From: AC-37 sp036389295
GTDB taxonomy: Bacteria > Actinomycetota > Thermoleophilia > Solirubrobacterales > Thermoleophilaceae
DNA length: 64,000 bases
Direction of reading: 5' to 3'
NCBI GenBank assembly: GCA_036389295.1
Contig: DASVQB010000046.1
Span: 66,771-130,770, forward strand
This document shows positions 41,010-49,401 of this stretch, one piece after another. Position 1 is the first letter of the stretch. The number at the start of each line of letters is the position of its first letter. The position numbers were made by a program, and so were the translations under genes. The notes under the pieces were generated by a model that saw only the letters and a list, made by a program, of their open reading frames with translations, searched no databases and was not told where the DNA came from.

Positions 41010-42107
41010 TCAGTCTAGGGGCAGCGCCCGCCGGCACGCGGACACGACCTCCTCGACGGCCGCGTCGTCGAGGTCGGTGCCCATCGGCAGCGCGAGGTTG
41101 GTCCGCGCCGCCTCCGCCGTGCCGGGCAGGTCGAGGGGCCGCTCGCCCGCGAACCGCGCCATCCCCGGCTGCTCGTGCACGGGGCGGCGGTAGTAGCCGC
41201 GCGCCTGCACGCCGGCGTCGCCGAGGGCGGCGGCAAGCTCGTCCGCGCGGTCGTGGCGGACCACGTAGAGGTGGTGGACGTGCTCGGCGCCCGGGGTCGG
41301 CTGGGGGAGCCTCATGCTCGGCAGCTCGCCGAGCCCGCGCCGCTCGTAGGCGTCGGCCACCGCCCGGCGGGCCTCGCTCCAGCCGTCGAGCTCGGGCAGC
41401 AGCACGCGCAGGACGGCGGCCTGGAGCTCGTCGAGGCGCGAGTTGTAGCCGACCTCCGTGAACGTCTGCTTGTCGCGCGAGCCGTGGAAGCGCAGCTCCC
41501 GGGCGCGCTCCGCGACGCCGTCGTCGTCGGTCGCGATCGCGCCGCCGTCGCCCAGGCACGGCAGGTTCTTCGACGGGAAGAACGAGAAGGTCGCCGCGTC
41601 GCCGAGCGCGCCCGCCCGCCGCTCGCCGAGCCGGGCCCCGAGCGCCTGGGCGGCGTCCTCCAGCACCGGCGGCCCGAGCGCGCGAAGCTCCTCGACCGGG
41701 GCGACGTTGCCGAACAGGTGGACCGGCACGATCGCGCGCGTCCGCGCGCCGACCGCGCGCTCGACGGTCTCCGGGGTGACGCAGAGCGTCTCGGGGTCGA
41801 CGTCGCAGAAGACCGGCGTCGCGCCGGCGTTCGCGGCGGCCTCGGCGGTGGCGTAGAAGGTGAACGACGGCAGCACGACCTCGTCGCCGGGCCCGACGCC
41901 CAGCGCGCGCAGCGCGATCGTCAGCGCGTCGGTCCCGTTGCCCACCCCCACGCAGTGGCGGACGCCGAGGTAGCCCGCCAGCTCGGCCTCGAACGCCTGG
42001 ACCTCCGGGCCCAGGATGTAGCGGCCCGAGCGGGCGACCGCGGCGAGCCGGTCGACGAGCGCGTCGTGGTGGCGATCCAGCGAGCTGGCGAAGAGGGGGA
42101 CGGCCAT
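41010..42107 (-). CDS. DegT/DnrJ/EryC1-type sugar aminotransferase
   Basis: A 365-residue PLP aminotransferase: GVGNGTDALTIALRALG (about 54-70), VVLPSFTFYATAEA, AIVPVHLFGN (about 125-134), EDAAQALGA (about 150-158) and the PLP lysine in FSFFPSKNLPCLGDGG (Lys180), then VGYNSRLDELQAAVL (about 213-227). This signature defines the nucleotide-sugar C4-aminotransferases. With the CapD-like dehydratase 27 bases downstream it should make a UDP-4-amino-4,6-dideoxy sugar for the surface glycan. ATG at 42107; the promoter region is shared with the divergent DedA gene. Confidence 0.92.
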   Translation of the reverse strand: MAVPLFASSLDRHHDALVDRLAAVARSGRYILGPEVQAFEAELAGYLGVRHCVGVGNGTDALTIALRALGVGPGDEVVLPSFTFYATAEAAANAGATPVFCDVDPETLCVTPETVERAVGARTRAIVPVHLFGNVAPVEELRALGPPVLEDAAQALGARLGERRAGALGDAATFSFFPSKNLPCLGDGGAIATDDDGVAERARELRFHGSRDKQTFTEVGYNSRLDELQAAVLRVLLPELDGWSEARRAVADAYERRGLGELPSMRLPQPTPGAEHVHHLYVVRHDRADELAAALGDAGVQARGYYRRPVHEQPGMARFAGERPLDLPGTAEAARTNLALPMGTDLDDAAVEEVVSACRRALPLD

Positions 42108-42132
42108 CGCGCCGCTACCCTAGCCGCCCTCC

Positions 42133-42780
42133 ATGCTTCAACTCGCATCGGTCACAGACGCGCTCGTGGACGTGGCCGTCGACGTGGTGGACGCGATGGG
42201 ACTGGGCGGCGTGTTCGTCCTGATGCTCCTCGAGAGCGCCTGCATCCCCGTCCCCAGCGAGGCCACCATGCTGTTCGCCGGCTTCAGGGTCAGCGACGGC
42301 GAATACTCGCTGTTCATGGCCGTGGCGACGGGGTCGGTGGCGAACCTGGTCGGGTCGTGGCTCGCCTACTGGGTCGGCCGCGCCGGGCGCGTCGACCTGC
42401 TCGAGAAGCACGGGGCGAAGCTGCACGTGAAGCGCAAGCACCTCGACTGGGCCGACCGCTGGTTCGAGCGCCACGGCGACGCGACGGTCTTCTTCACGCG
42501 GATGATGCCGATCGTCCGCACGTTCATCTCGCTGCCCGCGGGCGTCGCGCGGATGCCGTTCTGGCGCTTCAGCGTCCTCACGCTGGCCGGCTGCATCCCG
42601 TGGGTCCTGATGCTCGCGTTCATCGGGCAGCAGGCCGGCAACCGCTGGGAGGACTGGAAGGACCGCCTCCACTACGTGGACTACGCGGTGGCGGCGGCGA
42701 TCGTGCTCGGGATCGCGTACCTGGTCGTCCGCCGGCGGCGCGACCGCGCGCGGGGCGACACCGCCACCGAGACCGCGTAG
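42133..42780 (+). CDS. DedA-family membrane protein
   Basis: A 215-residue DedA/SNARE-associated protein with five hydrophobic segments: ALVDVAVDVV start, ESACIPVPSEATMLFAGFRV (about 35-54) with the family's E-x-P-x-P motif, GSWLAYWVGRAGR (about 75-87), FFTRMMPIVRTFISLPAGVARM (about 117-138; FxxR-xxPxxRxxxxxxAG) and GCIPWVLMLAFIG. DedA proteins are undecaprenyl-phosphate or phospholipid flippases/scramblases (established for UptA, DedA). It precedes the undecaprenyl-pyrophosphatase gene by 12 bases, consistent with lipid-carrier recycling. A TACCCT -10 box at 42116-42121 lies eleven bases ahead of the ATG. Confidence 0.9.
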   Translation: MLQLASVTDALVDVAVDVVDAMGLGGVFVLMLLESACIPVPSEATMLFAGFRVSDGEYSLFMAVATGSVANLVGSWLAYWVGRAGRVDLLEKHGAKLHVKRKHLDWADRWFERHGDATVFFTRMMPIVRTFISLPAGVARMPFWRFSVLTLAGCIPWVLMLAFIGQQAGNRWEDWKDRLHYVDYAVAAAIVLGIAYLVVRRRRDRARGDTATETA

Positions 42781-42791
42781 CCGCTCTGCCC

Positions 42792-43633
42792 GTGCGCCGG
42801 CGGCGACGGCTCTCCTCCGCGCAGGCCGCCGCGCTGGGCGCGCTCCACGGGCCGGCCGAGCTCCTGCCGGTCTCGAGCTCGGGGCACCTGGTGCTCGTCC
42901 CGGCGCTGCTCCGCTGGGACTACGAGGGGCTCGACGCGGAGCTGCGCAAGTCGTTCCAGGTGGCGCTGCACGCCGGGACGGCGGCGGCACTGCTCGTGGT
43001 GCTGCGACGGGAGGTCGCCGAGGTGCTCGGCGAGCTGGACGGCCGGCGGCTCCTGCGGCACGCGCTCGAGCTGGCTCCGCCGGCGCTCGCGGTGCTCGGG
43101 CTCGAGCGGACGATCGAGGAGCGGCTCGGGTCCCCGCGCGGGGTGGCGGTCGCCCAGGTCGCGGCCGGCGCCGCGCTCGGACTCGCGGACCTGGCGCCGG
43201 CGCGCCGCGGGCGGGAGGACGCCGGCCCGGCCGACGCGCTGGCGATCGGCGTCGCCCAGGCGACCGCGCTCGTGCCGGGCGTGTCGCGGAACGGCGCCAC
43301 CCTGACCGCGGCGCGCCTGCTCCGGTTCGAGCGGCGCGCCGCGAACCGGATCTCGCGCCACGCGGCGCTGCCGATCATCCTGGCCGCGACGGGGCTCAAG
43401 GGCTTCCGCCTCGTGCGGCGCGGCCTGCCGCGGGAGGTCAGGGGGTCGTTCGCCGCCGGCGCGGCGGCCGCGTTCGCGTCCACGCTGGCGTCGAGCCGGC
43501 TCGTCCGCCTGGTCGACGAGGCGCCGTCGTACGCGCCGTTCGCGGCCTACCGGGCGGCGCTCGGGGCCGCCGCGCTCGCGCTCCTGCCGCGCCGCACCGC
43601 CCGCCGGTCCTGCGGCGCTCGTAGCATGCGCCC

Positions 43634-43637
<4 letters not shown>
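42792..43637 (+). CDS. uppP: Undecaprenyl-diphosphatase (UppP/BacA)
   Basis: A 281-residue membrane enzyme that dephosphorylates undecaprenyl pyrophosphate to recycle the lipid carrier. The two active-site loops are intact: GPAELLPVSSSGHLVL (about 20-35; usual ExLPVSSSGHL) and VPGVSRNGATLTAARLLRFER (about 159-179; usual PGxSRSGAT, here Asn replaces Ser). About eight hydrophobic helices. The GTG at 42792 follows DedA by 12 bases; the ATGA overlap with purM couples the two genes. The Ser-to-Asn change in the second motif is worth noting but also occurs in other homologues. Confidence 0.88.
43622..43627 (+). promoter_or_regulatory. -10 box inside the end of uppP
   Basis: TAGCAT ends six bases before the purM ATG and could provide an internal, leaderless promoter for purM independent of uppP. 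Confidence 0.35.
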
Positions 43638-44701
<1,064 letters not shown>

Positions 44702-44741
44702 GTCGTGCGGGCGTTCGAACGCCAGCGGAGCGACACTAGCC

Positions 44742-45248
44742 TCAGCATCCTTCCGGTCGGTTTCTGACTCGCTGACTCCAGCACTCAAGCGCATGTATCG
44801 CCTGTTGGGTCGTCTCAAGCATGGTTTGTGCGGTGCTCTGGTTCAGCTTCCTTAGCAAGTTGGAGTACTCGAATGACGAATATGGAACCGCAGCAAGGTT
44901 CCAAGCGTCATCCGGAAGCGCAGCGCTGAGCTGCGAGTAGTGCGTTTTCCACGCCTGAGTCGTAAACTCGAAATTAGGAATCGGAGGCCATTCGAATGGC
45001 GACCGCTCGATTGCGACCCGGAGGACTGACTCCGCATTGCGCAGCTCGAGTACCACTACTCTCGCTGCCAAACGCGCGGCGGCGAGGTTCCGCCGGTTCT
45101 CGGCATCGCGGGCAGCCCTCGTTCTCTGCCACTCGACTAAGAGCGTCGTTCCCAACGACACGCTGCCTCCGACCAACGCTCCGAGTACGGTAGACCAGAA
45201 TGTGCCGAGACTGCCGCTCTGCTTCGCAGCAATCAGCGTCATGAACAT
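44742..45248 (-). CDS. Small membrane protein in low-GC insert
   Basis: About 168 residues with one N-terminal transmembrane segment (LGTFWSTVLGALVGGSVSLG, about 12-31) followed by a coiled-coil-like basic stretch (VEWQRTRAARDAENRRNLAA) and a helical C-terminal region. I do not recognise a family. Base composition is near 55% GC with AT-rich codons, unlike the neighbours. The ATG at 45248 has AAGGA four bases upstream; a longer start at 45278 exists. Its 5' end overlaps the divergent NdpA-like gene (start 45241), so the two start sites interfere with each other's leader. The topology recalls small membrane effectors of toxin or phage-defence pairs, but this is inference only. Confidence 0.6.
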   Translation of the reverse strand: MFMTLIAAKQSGSLGTFWSTVLGALVGGSVSLGTTLLVEWQRTRAARDAENRRNLAAARLAARVVVLELRNAESVLRVAIERSPFEWPPIPNFEFTTQAWKTHYSQLSAALPDDAWNLAAVPYSSFEYSNLLRKLNQSTAQTMLETTQQAIHALECWSQRVRNRPEGC

Positions 45249-46302
45249 CTCGTCCTTAGCCATCGAAGAAGCGATCATTCACGAGATCACAGATCGAGTG
45301 CTTGCTCCTCCTCGGCCGCCGGAGCTCCTGCTGAGCCAGGCTTTGAGCCCGCTCGACGACGATCTACGAGAATATTTCCAAGCTCGGATAGCCGAAAGCT
45401 TACGTCTCGCAGCTTTCCCCGTAGTTGCAGACCCCGATCGAGAGTCTCCTACACCGGATCTCGTGCATCAGCAATTCAGCGATGTGCAGGCTGACTTCGT
45501 TGAGCTGTCTAAAGCTCTGGCGCGGCACCTGTTCGAGGCCCAGCAGAAAGTGCGGTCGTCACCTGGCCTCCTCGTCATCAGTAGAGGGTCCCTTGATACA
45601 GGTCCTTGTATCGCCATTCTAAAGCTACAAAAACAAGAAGGACTCAACCTCGAACCTGTCGGACAACGAGGATCAGAAACCTACAGCCTCGAACATCTGC
45701 ATCGGCTTATGCTCACGAATGAAACGCGCGTCTTCAAAGTCGCGCTCTTCGAGAGAGAAGGCGTCATTGAGGCCGACGACATATACGCGCTTGTATCTGA
45801 CAAGCAGCGATTCTCGTCTCCCGAGAAGCGGATGGCAGACTTCTTCCTTCAAAAGTTCCTTGGATGCCGCCTCAGAGACGACCCGGCTCAAACAACGAAC
45901 TCGTACTTCGTCCGAGTGGAGAAGTTCCTCAATGAGCGCATCGGCAGCCCTGAGAAACGAGCGCGCTATCACCGGGCGTTGCTGACCGATTTAACCAGTC
46001 AAGCAAATATGGTCATGCCGCGAAACTTTGCGAATGAACAGCTGGAAGAAGAAGATCGGCGGGCCTTTCTGGACTTCGTCCAAGCTGGCAGCGTGAGCGT
46101 CTCGCGGTTTGAGAAGAACACGGAACTGATTGAGACGCGCCTACGAGAAGAAGAGTATGTGCTTGAAAGCGGTATCCGAGTCCGTGGAAGTCAGGATGCT
46201 TTCGACAAGCACGCGGATATCGCCGAAAGGGACGGTGAGCTTCTCGAAATGCTCATAACCGACCGTCTCGAGACCGTAAAGGGCGCACCGCGGCGGCGGT
46301 AG
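45241..46302 (+). CDS. NdpA/YejK-family nucleoid-associated protein
   Basis: A 353-residue protein of the 37-kDa nucleoid-associated family. Matching points are the N-terminal LAIEEAIIHEI, the central LVISRGSL and IAILKLQKQEGL strands (about 108-130), FKVALFEREG, and the diagnostic KRMADFFLQKFLGCRL (about 200-215), equivalent to VADFFMDFLGA in E. coli YejK. YejK binds nucleoid DNA and topoisomerase IV (family knowledge). GC is about 50% and codon use (GAA, CGA, AAT) is unlike the window's native genes, so it was acquired. The ATG at 45241 has no clear ribosome-binding site and lies inside the divergent gene. Confidence 0.72.
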   Translation: MNISSLAIEEAIIHEITDRVLAPPRPPELLLSQALSPLDDDLREYFQARIAESLRLAAFPVVADPDRESPTPDLVHQQFSDVQADFVELSKALARHLFEAQQKVRSSPGLLVISRGSLDTGPCIAILKLQKQEGLNLEPVGQRGSETYSLEHLHRLMLTNETRVFKVALFEREGVIEADDIYALVSDKQRFSSPEKRMADFFLQKFLGCRLRDDPAQTTNSYFVRVEKFLNERIGSPEKRARYHRALLTDLTSQANMVMPRNFANEQLEEEDRRAFLDFVQAGSVSVSRFEKNTELIETRLREEEYVLESGIRVRGSQDAFDKHADIAERDGELLEMLITDRLETVKGAPRRR

Positions 46303-46320
46303 GAGAGTTCGCAAGTTCCA

Positions 46321-46444
46321 TCACGCGTCCAGATCTGTGAGACGTTGATGCCCGTGGGCGATCACCGCCCAACCCCCGAATGACGTACTCGACTCCCGCA
46401 TCGCCGAGGCGCTTGAACAACGCCTCGGGGTCGAACTCGGTCAC
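46321..46444 (-). pseudogene. Truncated, frameshifted nucleotidyltransferase (MNT-like) remnant
   Basis: The frame starts GTG at 46444 with VTEFDPEALFKRLGDAGVEYVI and then loses register near 46372-46380. In the next frame it continues GGWAVIAHGHQRLTDLDA and stops at 46321. Joined, this reads as the beginning of a nucleotidyltransferase (VEYVxIGGxAxxxHG), the toxin-like partner in actinobacterial two-gene modules. The rest of the gene is missing; the 3' side is replaced by the NdpA-like insert. The start overlaps the small upstream gene's stop (GTGA), as in intact modules. Confidence 0.6.
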
Positions 46445-46626
46445 CGGGTCGGCTTGAACGCAGACCGGAAGGCGTCCGCCGCCCGCACGAGCCGCACTCC
46501 CTCCTCGATGTTGCGACCGACGCCCTTTGCGGCGTTGCGTTCGACCGCGTCGCGGCGGGCACGCCGATCGCGGGCCCTCTCGAGTTGCAGACGGGCGTCC
46601 TCGGTCGCTGGCCGCGAGAGCGTCAT
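46441..46626 (-). CDS. Small antitoxin-like protein of a decayed module
   Basis: A 61-residue, highly charged helical protein (LQLERARDRRARRDAVERN, then NIEEGVRLVRAADAFRSAF), the layout of the short first gene that precedes nucleotidyltransferase genes in actinobacterial two-gene modules. A leaderless start is likely: TAGCAT (46636-46641) ends nine bases before the ATG. The frame is intact, while its partner downstream is truncated and frameshifted, so it may persist as an orphan antitoxin. The exact family name cannot be assigned from sequence alone. Confidence 0.5.
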   Translation of the reverse strand: MTLSRPATEDARLQLERARDRRARRDAVERNAAKGVGRNIEEGVRLVRAADAFRSAFKPTR

Positions 46627-46635
46627 CGCAGCCGA

Positions 46636-46641
46636 ATGCTA
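46636..46641 (-). promoter_or_regulatory. -10 box of a probable leaderless transcript
   Basis: On the minus strand TAGCAT ends nine bases before the ATG of the 61-residue protein, with no ribosome-binding site in between. Confidence 0.45.
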
Positions 46642-46716
46642 CGGCGCTCGCGGGCGGTGGATCCCACCCAGGGGAGTAACGTCCCGCCCGTCACGCCAGC
46701 GACCTAGGGAGGACGA

Positions 46717-47079
46717 GTGGCTTCGATCGAGCTCAAGAGCTTCGACTCGCCGGACGAGGTGCGGCAGTTCGAGGGCAACGGCCATGCCGACGTCGTGAAC
46801 CTCGGCGGCCGGACGATCGGGAAGGGCACCTTCGAGCCCGGCTGGCGCTGGTCCGAGAACGTGAAGCCGATCGCCGGCACGGAGACCTGCGAGGTCTCGC
46901 ACCTCGGCTACTGCGTCTCCGGCCGGATGAAGGTCACGATGGACGACGGCAGCGAGGGCGAGATGGGGCCGGGCGACGTGGTCGCGATCCCGCCGGGCCA
47001 CGACGCGGTGGTCGTCGGCGACGAGCCGTGCGTGTTCCTCGACTTCGGCGAGTTCGGGGACTACGCGAAGCCGACGTAG
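46717..47079 (+). CDS. Cupin-domain protein
   Basis: A 120-residue single cupin: GTFEPGWRWSENVKPI, VSHLGYCVSGRMKVTMDDG (about 66-84; first cupin motif, with HLGY in place of the usual HxH) and GEMGPGDVVAIPPGHDAVVVGDEP (about 86-109, second motif). One histidine from each motif (His68, His100) is visible, so a metal site with substitutions is likely. Small cupins of this form act as isomerases, binding proteins or regulators; no function can be given. The GTG at 46717 has AGGGAGGA upstream. GC content is back to the genomic norm, marking the right edge of the insert. Confidence 0.82.
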   Translation: MASIELKSFDSPDEVRQFEGNGHADVVNLGGRTIGKGTFEPGWRWSENVKPIAGTETCEVSHLGYCVSGRMKVTMDDGSEGEMGPGDVVAIPPGHDAVVVGDEPCVFLDFGEFGDYAKPT

Positions 47080-47092
47080 GCCGCAGCGCCCC

Positions 47093-47890
47093 TCAGGCCA
47101 GCTCCCACAGGTGGCCGGTCAGCACGCGCACCGGCCTGACCTGCCACTCGGTCGCCATCCGCCACAGCTCCGCCGCGGCGCGCGGGCCCGGGAGGCCGCA
47201 GACCTCCTCGACCTCGCGCGTCGCCATCCGGCCGAAGCGGCGCAGCGCCTCGGTCACGCCCGGCCGCTCGCCGCCCCCCGGCTCCGCGCCGGCCGCCAGC
47301 GCCGCCGCGCGGAGCTCGTCGTACGGCCGGCGGCCGGAGACGTCGTGGCGCGAGCCGTTCGCCGCCACGAAGACGGCCGACGGGCTCGAGACCCGCTCGC
47401 CGCCGCCGGCCTCGCGCGCCTCCTCGAGGTCGGTGCCGAACGCCTCGACGATCGCGTGCGACTGGAGGTCGATGCGGAACCGCTCCACGTTCAGGCCCGC
47501 CTCGCGGGCGGCGTCCACGAGCGCCTCGGTCGTGTCGAGCTTGCGCCGGAGGCAGAGGAGGCCCTCGCGCAGCGTGCGCAGGTAGCGGTAGCCGCCGTCG
47601 GGCGCCTGCTCGGCCGCCGCCTTGACCGCCATGCACGCCGGGTAGGTTGAACGGATCGGCGACTCCCTCCACAGCCGCGGGTCGAGCGGCATCCGCGCCT
47701 CGTCCGCCACGTCCAGCCAGTGGTCGGCGAGCCCCGAGTAGCCGCCCGCGTAGTCGCGGGCGAGACCGACCATGACCCAGGACCAGGACAGCGAGTCGCC
47801 GAACTCGACCATGAGGCGGCGGACGAACGGCTCCGCCGCCCACGACCACGAGCACGCGGGGTCCGTGAGATAACGCACTTCAACCGGCAC
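47093..47890 (-). CDS. DsbA-fold thioredoxin-like protein (SpxH/YjbH-like), CxxS active site
   Basis: A 265-residue protein whose N-terminus, VRYLTDPACSWSWAAEPFVRRL (residues 5-26), is that of the DsbA/SpxH (YjbH) family, normally DPxCxWCW. Here the second cysteine is Ser, leaving a CSWS site unable to form a redox disulfide. A helical insertion (about 60-160) and a late thioredoxin-like strand with SSPSAVFVAANGSRHDVSG complete the fold. SpxH acts as a ClpXP adaptor in Firmicutes; FrnE-like relatives are oxidoreductases. A non-redox adaptor role fits the missing Cys but is not proven. Divergent from the kinase gene at 47911. Confidence 0.7.
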   Translation of the reverse strand: MPVEVRYLTDPACSWSWAAEPFVRRLMVEFGDSLSWSWVMVGLARDYAGGYSGLADHWLDVADEARMPLDPRLWRESPIRSTYPACMAVKAAAEQAPDGGYRYLRTLREGLLCLRRKLDTTEALVDAAREAGLNVERFRIDLQSHAIVEAFGTDLEEAREAGGGERVSSPSAVFVAANGSRHDVSGRRPYDELRAAALAAGAEPGGGERPGVTEALRRFGRMATREVEEVCGLPGPRAAAELWRMATEWQVRPVRVLTGHLWELA

Positions 47891-47910
47891 GGCGCCGAAA
47901 ATAGCCGGCG

Positions 47911-49401
47911 ATGATCGGCACCGTCCTCAGCTCCCGCTTCCGGCTCGAGGAGCAGATCGGCTCCGGCGGGATGTCGACGGTCTACCGCGCCTTCGACGAG
48001 ACCCTCGAGCGGCCGGTCGCGATCAAGATCATGCACCGCTCGCTCTCGGGCGACGAGGTCCAGCTCGAGCGCTTCCGCCGCGAGGCCCGCGCCGCCGCCC
48101 GGCTCTCGCACCCGCACGTGGTCACCGTGATCGACGCCGGCGAGGACCAGGGCCACCCGTACATCGTGTTCGAGTTCGTCGACGGGGAGACGCTGAAGCG
48201 GCGCATCAAGCGCGTCGGCCCGCTGCCGGTCGTGGAGGCGGTCGCGTACGCCGTCGAGATCGGCCGGGCGCTCGCCGCCGCGCACGCCGAGCGGCTCGTG
48301 CACCGCGACGTGAAGCCCCAGAACGTCCTGATCGACGCCGACGGGCGGGCGAAGGTCACCGACTTCGGCATCGCCCGCTCGCTCGAGGACGGCGGACTGA
48401 CCGCGACCGGCCGCGTGGTGGGGACCACCGACTACGTCTCGCCCGAGCAGGCCCTCGGCGAGGAGGTGACCGAGCAGTCCGACCTCTACTCGCTGGGCGT
48501 CTGCCTCTACGAGATGCTCACCGGCTCGCTGCCGTTCGTCGCCGAGGGCCAGGTCGCGGTCGCGATGAAGCACGTGCAGGAGCCGATGCCCGACGTGCAG
48601 CGCGGACGGCCGGAGGTCTCGGCCGCCCTCGCCGCCGTGGTCGAGCGGGCGACCGCCAAGCAGGTCGAGAACCGCTACGGGTCGGCCGAGGAGATGGTCG
48701 CGGACCTCGAGCAGGCGCTGGCGATCGAGGCCGCGCGCTCGGGCGAGGCGAGCGGCGAGGCGACCACCGTCCTCCAGGCGCTGCCGGACGAGGCGGGCCG
48801 GCTCGCCCCGGGCCGGCTCCGCCACCCCCGCCGGGTGCTCGCCCTCTCGGCGCTCGCGGCCGTCGCGCTCGCGGTCGGCGGCGTGCTGGTGATCGCGAAC
48901 ACGAGCCGCGACAGGAACGACCAGCCGGCCGCGAGCCCGGGCCCGCCGCCCGCGCCGGTGCGGATCGCCGCGGTCCACGACTACGACCCCTACAGCGACG
49001 AGAAGTCCGAGCACCCCGAGCTCGTCGAGCGCGTCCTCGACGACGACGACACGACCGGCTGGACGACCGAGCGCTACAACGCCGGCACGCTCCCGAAGCC
49101 GGGCGTCGGCCTCTACCTCGACGCCGGCGTGCCGATCGCCGCGCGCCGGATCGACCTGCGCTCGCCGACGCCGGGGTTCGTCGTCCAGGTCTACGGGTCG
49201 AGCCTGGCGCCGTTCGCCGAGCCGACCCCCGAGTCGTTCGCGCGCTGGGGGAAACCGCTCGCCACCAAGACCGTCGACGCGAAGCGCAGCATCGCGCTCG
49301 ACACCGGCGGCCGCCAGCTCCGCTACTACCTGGTCTGGATCGCGAAGCTGCCGCCGACCGGGGGCCGCGTCGACCTCGCGACGGTCAGGCTCCTGCGCTA
49401 G
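47911..49401 (+). CDS. Membrane Ser/Thr protein kinase with discoidin-like extracellular domain
   Basis: A 496-residue kinase: glycine loop IGSGGMSTVYRA (about 16-27), catalytic lysine in VAIKIMHRS, HRDVKPQNVLID (about 130-141), DFGIARSLEDGG, and APE-equivalent YVSPEQALGEE; one transmembrane helix (about 308-330), and an extracellular domain of about 150 residues with LVERVLDDDDTTGWTTERYN, VGLYLDAG and RIDLRSPTPGF, which resembles F5/8-type C (discoidin) domains. A carbohydrate- or envelope-sensing kinase is likely. The ATG is 20 bases from the divergent DsbA-fold gene; the 3' end overlaps ddl by 4 bp on the opposite strand. Confidence 0.88.
   Translation: MIGTVLSSRFRLEEQIGSGGMSTVYRAFDETLERPVAIKIMHRSLSGDEVQLERFRREARAAARLSHPHVVTVIDAGEDQGHPYIVFEFVDGETLKRRIKRVGPLPVVEAVAYAVEIGRALAAAHAERLVHRDVKPQNVLIDADGRAKVTDFGIARSLEDGGLTATGRVVGTTDYVSPEQALGEEVTEQSDLYSLGVCLYEMLTGSLPFVAEGQVAVAMKHVQEPMPDVQRGRPEVSAALAAVVERATAKQVENRYGSAEEMVADLEQALAIEAARSGEASGEATTVLQALPDEAGRLAPGRLRHPRRVLALSALAAVALAVGGVLVIANTSRDRNDQPAASPGPPPAPVRIAAVHDYDPYSDEKSEHPELVERVLDDDDTTGWTTERYNAGTLPKPGVGLYLDAGVPIAARRIDLRSPTPGFVVQVYGSSLAPFAEPTPESFARWGKPLATKTVDAKRSIALDTGGRQLRYYLVWIAKLPPTGGRVDLATVRLLR

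Noticed and set aside
44710..44723. GGCGTTCGAACGCC as a LexA/SOS box near the foreign insert
   Set aside because: The half-sites are in the inverse order (GTTCGAAC rather than GAAC-N4-GTTC), so it does not match the actinobacterial SOS box.
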